From: Candidatus Auribacterota bacterium | Lineage (GTDB): Bacteria > Auribacterota > UBA6266 | Assembly (NCBI GenBank): GCA_016933315.1 | Contig: JAFGBE010000130.1 | Location: 1 to 37,858, forward strand | Direction: 5' to 3' | Length of the DNA stretch: 37,858 nt | The notes under the pieces: model-generated | The model's input: the letters and a program-made list of their open reading frames with translations, nothing else | Database searches by the model: none | What the model was told of the DNA's origin: nothing | Part shown: one piece after another, positions 16,020 through 21,899 of the stretch | Position numbering within the stretch: position 1 is the stretch's first letter | Layout: each line of letters begins with the position of its first letter | Position numbers and translations under genes: made by a program

Positions 16020-17520
16020 AAGCATATGTCCCGTATGCGACAGGCCTCTTGAAGCTTTTTTTTATGAGGAAGCCGGCAAAATCTATATAAAGAAGGACTG
16101 CCCCGAGCACGGAAAAATCATAGACCTTGCTTCTTCGGATAAAGATATTTTCATAGGCAAGATGTCTCTCGCCCATGAAGACTATTCCCGGAACTGCAGC
16201 ATAGAAAGATGCAATGTCGGGATATTCGCCTGCAAGGATCACTTCGCCAGGAAAGCCCCTATTACCTTTATTGAAGTCACGCCGAGATGCAATATGCAGT
16301 GCCCTATCTGCTATATAGACGCCAGCACAAGAGGCAGCGATGTGCCGCTTGAAGACATAAAAAAAATGCTGGATGAAGTGCGGAAGAACGATCCCGATAC
16401 GCATCTTGTGCTTATAGGCGGGGAACCCACCATTCATAAAGATTTTTTCGGCATCCTCGATGCTGTCAGGCAGGCCGGGTTGATAAAAAGGTGTTACCTT
16501 GCCACTAACGGCATAACAATGTCCGATGAAAATTTTTGCAGGAAGGTCTACGACGCGGGACTGCGCTGGTTCTATCTTGCTTTTGACGGTGTGGACAAGG
16601 ATATATGCAAGCGTATAAGGGGCAGCTATCGTTCCTATGATGCGGCTAGAAAGACAATAGAAAACCTCAGGAAATTCAAGCGGGCGAGAATCGTGCTGTC
16701 TGTTACCGTAGTAAAAGGCCTTAACGAATCGCAGTTGCCGAAGGTTGTTGATTTCGCTCTTGAGAACACTGACGTTGTAAAACGCATTTCAATATCTGTA
16801 GAAATCTTTTGCGGCAGGCAGACGCTTATACCCGATGTCATAGACAAGAGGATTACACCGGAATGTATCGAGAAGATATTGACCGGCAGCCTCGGCCTGC
16901 AGTCAGCTACTATGGCGCTGGCCCTCGTTGGAGTTGCAATGAGGCCGCTGAAGATAGCCGGGCTTCTGCCGGAAAAGTTGTGGACCTACACCATGCCCCA
17001 TCCTATGTGCGGAAGCATAGGGCTAATAGGCAAAAAGGCGGATGGCCGGCGTTTCTCTATAATTGATTCGCTTGTCAGAAATCCCGGCAAAAATCTTTAC
17101 AGGCACGGCCTGAGGATTGAAAAACTGGCCCACAGGATGGAGAAAGCAAAAAGCAGGCTCTCAAAAAACATATTCGGCAGAATTCTGTGGAAGATGCTTG
17201 TCTTTTCTTTTTTTATTCCTGTCTATTTTATAATGCTGGCTGCTTTTATCAGGCCTTTGTTTATTCTCGATAGCATTAAATCTTTTTTCCTGTCGGTTAT
17301 CACAGGGAAGAAGATGAAGGACTGTTTATTAGGAAGAAAAAGAATGGAGATACATTACCTTGTATGCTCCGATAAATATAATTTTATCTGGGAAAAGATG
17401 CCTTATTGCGCGACACATCACTACAGGATAGACCCCAAAAGCAAAAAAGTCATAAAAATGTGCGGTTGTTATGTTTTGCCTTTCAGAAGCTACACCGAGT
17501 CCTGCAACACAATGGGATAG
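16000..17520 (+). CDS. Radical SAM protein, tetraether/membrane-spanning lipid synthase-like (paralog 2)
   Basis: The 506-residue protein is a diverged tandem copy of its upstream neighbour. It has C10-x2-C13 and C34-P-E-H37, so the fourth metal ligand of paralog 1 is replaced by His or lost, then an unusual C66-x4-C71-x6-C78 spacing. The radical SAM motif is C97-x3-C101-x2-C104 in EVTPRCNMQCPIC, with VLIGGEPTIHKDF after it. A strongly hydrophobic stretch (about 388-425, LVFSFFIPVYFIMLAAFI) is probably a membrane anchor. FFLSVITGKKMKDCL parallels FFKVITGEKLKDVI in paralog 1. Cysteines 456, 470, 488, 490 and 502 crowd the C terminus. Translation is coupled by the 20-base overlap. Confidence 0.82.
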   Translation: MWQKKFKSICPVCDRPLEAFFYEEAGKIYIKKDCPEHGKIIDLASSDKDIFIGKMSLAHEDYSRNCSIERCNVGIFACKDHFARKAPITFIEVTPRCNMQCPICYIDASTRGSDVPLEDIKKMLDEVRKNDPDTHLVLIGGEPTIHKDFFGILDAVRQAGLIKRCYLATNGITMSDENFCRKVYDAGLRWFYLAFDGVDKDICKRIRGSYRSYDAARKTIENLRKFKRARIVLSVTVVKGLNESQLPKVVDFALENTDVVKRISISVEIFCGRQTLIPDVIDKRITPECIEKILTGSLGLQSATMALALVGVAMRPLKIAGLLPEKLWTYTMPHPMCGSIGLIGKKADGRRFSIIDSLVRNPGKNLYRHGLRIEKLAHRMEKAKSRLSKNIFGRILWKMLVFSFFIPVYFIMLAAFIRPLFILDSIKSFFLSVITGKKMKDCLLGRKRMEIHYLVCSDKYNFIWEKMPYCATHHYRIDPKSKKVIKMCGCYVLPFRSYTESCNTMG

Positions 17521-17560
17521 AAGTATATAGTTTTAAAAAATCAGAAAAACAAAGAAATTG

Positions 17561-17678
17561 TGACCACAGATTACACAGATACACACAGATAAGAAAACTA
17601 AAAGCGCACAAATTCTGAAAGTTTTAGTTATATAAAATAGCATTTAATCTGTGATTATCTGAGTTATCTGTGGTTAAT
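17561..17678. repeat. Dispersed CCACAGAT/ATCTGTGG inverted element, copy 2
   Basis: The clearest copy. The left arm (17561-17592) reads GACCACAGATTACACAGATA then CACACAGATAAG. The right arm (17644-17678), read in reverse complement, gives AACCACAGATAACTCAGATA then ATCACAGATTAA. Arms of about 32 bases are separated by about 50 AT-rich bases. The element fills the gap between the radical SAM pair and the acyltransferase gene, and could form a long hairpin in the message. Confidence 0.75.
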
Positions 17679-17713
17679 AAAAAATAACGTATGTGCTTTA
17701 TTAATCAAAGCCG

Positions 17714-18625
17714 ATGAATTTTTTAAAGAAAATAAAAAAAAATAAAACAGTTACTGATATCCGCAGGTATATTGTCTATATAGTTTCGATAACATCCTGT
17801 TTCATCGTGAGGATGCTCCCCTGGAAAATAGTTGTGAAAGCCGGAAAGGTTCTCGGGCTGTTCGCTTTCCATATTGTCCGCTACGCGAGAAAAAGGACAA
17901 TGGAGAACCTTGAAAAGGTCTTCGGGAAGGAAAAATCCGCCGGTGAGCTTCGCCTGATCGCGAAAAACGTGTATAAAAACATAGGGGTAACCTCCCTTGA
18001 ATTCCCCAAGATGCCTCATATGACGGATAGCGAGTTTTTTGCTGTTGCGGACTATAAAAAAGAGCAGATAGATTACCTGTGGGAACTTTTGAAGCATAAA
18101 AAAGGTGTGATTTTCGCCAGCGCCCATATGGGAAACTGGGAAATGCTCGCGGAATTCGGGGCGCGCCTCGGTTTTAATATGTCAATCCTGTTTAAACCTT
18201 CAACCAACCCTTATCTGAATAAGATATGGTTCAGCTTGAGAGGAAATAACAAGCTGATAGATATTTCAAAAGACCTGTCTTCTGTTGTCAGGAGGCTTCG
18301 CGCCAATGAAGTGATATGCCTGCTGTTTGACGAAAATGCGCGCAAGCGCGGGACTATGCTGGATTTTTTCGGCGCCCCGGCATCCACATACAGGGGCCCG
18401 GCGTATTTTGCGCTTAAAACCGGGTGCCCGGTAGTCTGCCTTTATTTTGTCAGGAGAAAGGAAGACGCGAGGCATAAATTTATTATCGAGCGGACTATCT
18501 GGCCGGAGAGGACCGGCGACCTGGAAAAGGATATGCTGGATATATTGAGGCAGATGAACGAAAGCCTGGAACAGGTTATCAGGCAGTATCCCGACCAGTG
18601 GAACTGGATTTATAAACGCTGGTAG
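17714..18625 (+). CDS. LpxL/HtrB-family lysophospholipid acyltransferase
   Basis: The 303-residue protein belongs to the LpxL/LpxM/HtrB family, which adds secondary acyl chains to lipid A at the inner membrane. The N-terminal hydrophobic helix (IVYIVSITSCFIVRMLP, about 20-36) is a single anchor. RTMENLEKVFG is a family block. The catalytic HxxxxE motif is His138-Glu143 in ASAHMGNWE. The downstream RGPAYFALKTGCPVV and the QYPDQWNWIYKRW end are canonical. No clear Shine-Dalgarno sequence is seen; the ATG at 17714 gives the standard N terminus. Its place after two lipid-synthase-like radical SAM genes suggests a shared role in unusual membrane lipids, though the intervening repeat may separate the transcripts. 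Confidence 0.9.
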   Translation: MNFLKKIKKNKTVTDIRRYIVYIVSITSCFIVRMLPWKIVVKAGKVLGLFAFHIVRYARKRTMENLEKVFGKEKSAGELRLIAKNVYKNIGVTSLEFPKMPHMTDSEFFAVADYKKEQIDYLWELLKHKKGVIFASAHMGNWEMLAEFGARLGFNMSILFKPSTNPYLNKIWFSLRGNNKLIDISKDLSSVVRRLRANEVICLLFDENARKRGTMLDFFGAPASTYRGPAYFALKTGCPVVCLYFVRRKEDARHKFIIERTIWPERTGDLEKDMLDILRQMNESLEQVIRQYPDQWNWIYKRW

Positions 18626-18640
18626 ATGTAAACGAGAGAT

Positions 18641-18720
18641 GAAAGACGAAGGACGAAAGACGTAAAAAAATAAAAAATTAATACGTCCCTCATCACAGCG
18701 GAGCGGACGTCTTACGTCTT
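18641..18720. repeat. Imperfect inverted/direct repeat of GACGAAAGACGT words
   Basis: The 96-base gap between converging genes holds GAAAGACGAAGGACGAAAGA (direct repeats of a seven-base word). An exact nine-base inverted pair, AAGACGTAA at 18657-18665 and TTACGTCTT at 18712-18720, flanks an AT-rich stretch and a GC-rich core. It resembles small dispersed intergenic elements and might also act as a crude terminator, but no T run fits. Confidence 0.5.
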
Positions 18721-18721
18721 G

Positions 18722-19519
18722 CTATTTTTTCCCAAGCAGCTTCAATACCATCGCGGCGTTTTCTTCGGTTGCTCTGTCGGTCACATCCAGTACGGGCCAG
18801 CCCATACCGGCATAAAATTTTTCCGCGGTTTTTATTTCTTCCGAGATGCTGCCCAGAAAAGAATACTTCCCTTCCTTCGACCTGTAGGATTTGGAGCGTT
18901 CCTTTCTTATGGAAAATAAAGTTTTGGGGTTAATGGTAAAGGCCGCGATTTTGTTTGATTTGATATCCCGCAGCTCTTTCGGCAGGGCGAAAACGGAAAC
19001 AAACGGGACGTTGGCGACTTTGTAGCCCTTGGTGGCCAGGTATATGGATGTCGGGGTTTTTGATGTCCTTGACACCCCGACCAGTATTATCTCGGCCCTG
19101 TCCAGGTCTTCGGGCCTCAGCCCGTCATCGTGTTTGATCGTGAAAACTATCGATTCCTGTTTTGAGATGTATTCGGTGTCGATTTCATGTATCCTGTTCA
19201 GGCTCCATATGGGTTTTATCCCTGTTGAGCGGACTATAAAATCCATGGCCCCGCCGGTCAGGTCGTAACTTGGTATTTTATGTTCGGCGGAAAACCGCTC
19301 TATCGTTTTTTTGAGTTCAGGAAAAATGGTAAGGTGGAATATCAGGGAATCAGGGGTTATTTTCTGCAGCGCATCATGCAGTTTTTGCGGCGTGTTGACA
19401 AAATTTTCGACTGCTATCTCGAAATTCTCCTTCGGAAGCTGGGTAAGTATCGAAGTTACAAAACGTTCTCCGAGATCCCCTGTGGCGTCGGATATAATAG
19501 TTATCCTGAATTTCTTCAT
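18722..19519 (-). CDS. ppsR: Pyruvate phosphate dikinase / PEP synthase regulatory protein (DUF299)
   Basis: This family is a bifunctional ADP-dependent kinase and Pi-dependent pyrophosphorylase that switches PPDK or PEP synthase off and on by phosphorylating an active-site threonine. The 265-residue length is normal. Visible blocks are ISDATGDLGERF (10-20), YDLTGGAMDFI, LNRIHEIDTEYISKQESI and the P-loop-like VGVSRTSKTPTSIYLA (148-162). The C-terminal GWPVLDVTDRATEENA is canonical. It implies a PPDK or PEP synthase elsewhere in the genome. That fits a pyruvate-centred anaerobic metabolism together with porAB. No Shine-Dalgarno sequence is evident at the ATG. Confidence 0.9.
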   Translation of the reverse strand: MKKFRITIISDATGDLGERFVTSILTQLPKENFEIAVENFVNTPQKLHDALQKITPDSLIFHLTIFPELKKTIERFSAEHKIPSYDLTGGAMDFIVRSTGIKPIWSLNRIHEIDTEYISKQESIVFTIKHDDGLRPEDLDRAEIILVGVSRTSKTPTSIYLATKGYKVANVPFVSVFALPKELRDIKSNKIAAFTINPKTLFSIRKERSKSYRSKEGKYSFLGSISEEIKTAEKFYAGMGWPVLDVTDRATEENAAMVLKLLGKK

Positions 19520-19561
19520 AGGTATATATTATTAAATTCTTCGCTGTTTATAAATAAAATT

Positions 19562-19592
19562 AAAAAAACGCCCGGCATTTTTGCCGGGCGTT
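19562..19592 (-). terminator. Strong rho-independent terminator of the secreted protein gene
   Basis: A perfect 11-base stem (AACGCCCGGCA / TGCCGGGCGTT, 19567-19577 with 19582-19592) has a TTTT loop. On the minus strand it is followed by seven T (19568-19562). It lies 25 bases past the stop of the gene at 19618-20211. Confidence 0.9.
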
Positions 19593-19617
19593 CACGAGGG
19601 ATGGAAGGATCTGCCTG

Positions 19618-20211
19618 TTATTCGTACTTTACGTCGTCAATGTACAGGGTGATGCCCTCAGGATTGTCCATATAGCTGGAAACCCAGCAGAATCCTCCGC
19701 TTATGTAAGAAAGATCAAGTTCAGCAAGGTCTATTTCGTATTTTTTCCATTCTTTTGTAAGCTCGACAGGTCCTGTTGAAGCTGAATCACTGTCGCTGTA
19801 TTCGCCCGTGATTCCGCCGACCTTGAATTCAGCGATTTCGCCGCCGTTTTCGCCTCTTGCCCAGAAAATTACTTTCTTTGCTTTTACGAGGTTAAATCCG
19901 CCTTTAACTTTTCCCCAGTTGTTAGCGGGGTTTTGCCAGTAGATTCCAGCCCAGCCGGCTTTTACATCTTCGCCGGGATTGTAGCTGATCTTAATGCAAT
20001 GCTGGCCTGATTGAGGGTTGTCTTTCGCTGTGGGAGAAAACTTGATTGCGTGAAAGTCTCCCATCCAGCCTGAAGGGATGAAATGGTTTCCTCTTGCCAT
20101 GTTGTCGGAATAAACGGGAAAAGGCATTTCCTGTTCTGTTGCCGCTGTGGACACTGAATAAAAACCAAGTATTAATATCAGTGTTAGGGTTGCTATTGAC
20201 AGCTTTTTCAT
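19618..20211 (-). CDS. Secreted jelly-roll (carbohydrate-binding-like) protein
   Basis: The 197-residue product has a signal peptide (MKKLSIATLTLILILGFYSVSTA, cleavage near residue 23). The mature domain resembles a galactose-binding/CBM-type beta-sandwich: SGWMGDFHAIKF, GQHCIKISYNPGEDVKAGWAGIYWQNPANNWG, KKVIFWARGENGGEIAEFKVGGI, TKEWKKYEIDLAELDLSYI and the closing GITLYIDDVKYE. These strand signatures (FWARG, IDLxxLDL, YIDDV) recur in extracellular carbohydrate-binding modules. No catalytic domain is attached. GGAGG precedes the ATG by six bases. A consensus sigma-54 promoter lies just upstream and a strong terminator just downstream, so this is a tightly controlled, probably highly expressed single-gene unit. 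Confidence 0.85.
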   Translation of the reverse strand: MKKLSIATLTLILILGFYSVSTAATEQEMPFPVYSDNMARGNHFIPSGWMGDFHAIKFSPTAKDNPQSGQHCIKISYNPGEDVKAGWAGIYWQNPANNWGKVKGGFNLVKAKKVIFWARGENGGEIAEFKVGGITGEYSDSDSASTGPVELTKEWKKYEIDLAELDLSYISGGFCWVSSYMDNPEGITLYIDDVKYE

Positions 20212-20251
20212 TTGTTCCTCCTTCCTGTTTTTTACAGCCGTTATTTATATA

Positions 20252-20268
20252 GAGCAAGTCTTGTGCCA
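20252..20268 (-). promoter_or_regulatory. Sigma-54 (RpoN) promoter, -24/-12 type
   Basis: Reading the minus strand from 20268, TGGCAC, five bases (AAGAC) and TTGC give the exact GG-N10-GC spacing of RpoN promoters, with every consensus base of TGGCAC-N5-TTGC present. The start codon is at 20211, so transcription would begin about 30 bases upstream of it. This is the only match of this quality I found in the intergenic gaps. Confidence 0.85.
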
Positions 20269-20358
20269 TAACCTCAAAAAAACTTGGTATATGCTTTTAA
20301 TATCCTGTGGCATAATGAGATATGGCGTCGTTTTCTTTTAAACGGCAAAGTTTTTGTT

Positions 20359-20370
20359 AGTGTTAACACT
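20359..20370. promoter_or_regulatory. Perfect 12-base palindrome, candidate operator, in the 20212-20515 gap
   Basis: AGTGTTAACACT is a perfect palindrome in the 304-base divergent gap between the secreted protein gene and lpdA. The gap holds no gene. Besides this site and the sigma-54 promoter, it is AT-rich with no clear sigma-70 boxes for lpdA. It could bind a dimeric repressor or the upstream-bound sigma-54 activator (it is about 90 bases upstream of the -24 box). Confidence 0.4.
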
Positions 20371-20515
20371 GATATGTGTCGATAATAACAACATATTAAA
20401 AAAACATGTGGTAATAACTGTCATAAGGTTCGTTTTTTTAGGTTTAGGAATAATATAGTTGCAATAAAGGCTTTTTTCTGACAAAATCTCTGGATTATCT
20501 TGAGAGGAGTGTGGC

Positions 20516-21889
20516 ATGCCTGATAAATTTGATTATGATGTAGTTGTAATAGGTTGTGGGCCAGCTGGTTATATCGGAAGCATAAAAGCATCCAGGCTGG
20601 GGCTTAAAACAGCCGTAATTGAGAGAGATGTTCCGGGCGGAGTCTGTGTAAATGTGGGTTGCATACCTACAAAATCCATTATTCATCATGCCAACATCTT
20701 TAATTCATCGGAAACGCTGAAAGATATGGGCGTTGAAGTGGGGACAGGCGGCTTTGATTATAGGAAAGTTTTTGAAAAATCAAGACAGGCTTCGGAAATG
20801 CTTTCCGGGGGCGTGCGGTACCTGCTCAAGCAGGCCGGAGTAGAGCTTATAAAAGGCAGCGCTTTTCTGAAATCAGGAAAAGAGATAGAGGTTGACGGAA
20901 AGCGAAGTATCACTTCCGATAAAATAATTATTGCCGCCGGTTCAAGGCCCAGGCCGGTTGAAGGATTCGACATTGATGAAAAACAAATACTGTCATCCAC
21001 CGGAGCTCTTATGCTGGAAAAGCTTCCGAAAAGCATACTGATAATCGGCAGCGGCGCGATAGGCGCGGAATTTTCGTATATAATGAATTCCTTCGGGGTT
21101 GAAGTCCACATTGCCGAAATCATGAACAGGATGCTGCCCCAGGAAGATGAGGAAGCATCGCTGGTGGTAAAAAGGTCTTTTGTGAAAAAAGGCATCAAAA
21201 TCTATACAGGAAGCGCGGCAGTGTTAGAGAACAGAGACGGGAATACACTTAAAGTCCGGGTAAAAAAAGCCGGGAAGGAAGAACATATTGCAGTTGAGAA
21301 AATACTTGTCGCCGCAGGCAGGATCCCGAACACGGAAAATATCGGGCTTGAAAATACAGCGGCCAAAACGGAAAAAGGGTTTATTTCGGTGGGAGATTAT
21401 TATCAGACCGATGAAAAGAATGTATTTGCCGTTGGAGACGTGATAAATTCTCCTCTTCTGGCGCACCTTGCCTCAAAAGAAGCTGAAGTCGCGGTGGATT
21501 ATATCGCGGGAAGGAGCCCTGTCAGGCGCGTGGATGCCTCGAATGTTCCGAAAGCGGTTTACTCGGAACCTCAGCTGGCGAGTTTTGGGCCTGCGGAAGA
21601 TGAACTGGCGAAAAGCGGGACAGACTATAAAAAAATTGTTTTCCAGTATAAAGCCTGCCCGAAGGCCGTTATTGAAGAGAAGACGGAAGGGTTAATCAAA
21701 ATCTTATATGACCCCTCAGGCGAGGGTATTTTTGGCGCCTGTATTGCGGGCGCGGAAGCTACCGAGCTGATACATGAACTTCTCCTGGCGAAAGCAAACG
21801 GGCTGAAGCTGAAGCGTATTGCGGATATGATCCACGCGCATCCTACTCTTTCGGAGATAATCATGGAAGCGGCGAAAGGCGTTGCCTGA
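20516..21889 (+). CDS. lpdA: Dihydrolipoyl dehydrogenase
   Basis: Lpd reoxidises lipoyl groups of 2-oxoacid dehydrogenase or glycine cleavage complexes using NAD. The 457-residue protein has the FAD-binding VVVIGCGPAGYIGSIKA (9-25), the redox disulfide in GGVCVNVGCIPTKS (Cys44, Cys49), the NAD-binding IIGSGAIGAEFSY (about 176-188), VFAVGDV for FAD and the C-terminal HAHPTLSE with catalytic His and Glu. All residues are intact. GAGAGGAG sits six bases before the ATG. No E1, E2 or gcv partners are in the window, and with PorAB present the glycine cleavage system is the likelier partner; that part is inference. Confidence 0.93.
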   Translation: MPDKFDYDVVVIGCGPAGYIGSIKASRLGLKTAVIERDVPGGVCVNVGCIPTKSIIHHANIFNSSETLKDMGVEVGTGGFDYRKVFEKSRQASEMLSGGVRYLLKQAGVELIKGSAFLKSGKEIEVDGKRSITSDKIIIAAGSRPRPVEGFDIDEKQILSSTGALMLEKLPKSILIIGSGAIGAEFSYIMNSFGVEVHIAEIMNRMLPQEDEEASLVVKRSFVKKGIKIYTGSAAVLENRDGNTLKVRVKKAGKEEHIAVEKILVAAGRIPNTENIGLENTAAKTEKGFISVGDYYQTDEKNVFAVGDVINSPLLAHLASKEAEVAVDYIAGRSPVRRVDASNVPKAVYSEPQLASFGPAEDELAKSGTDYKKIVFQYKACPKAVIEEKTEGLIKILYDPSGEGIFGACIAGAEATELIHELLLAKANGLKLKRIADMIHAHPTLSEIIMEAAKGVA

Positions 21890-21899
21890 GCGGTTTGTT

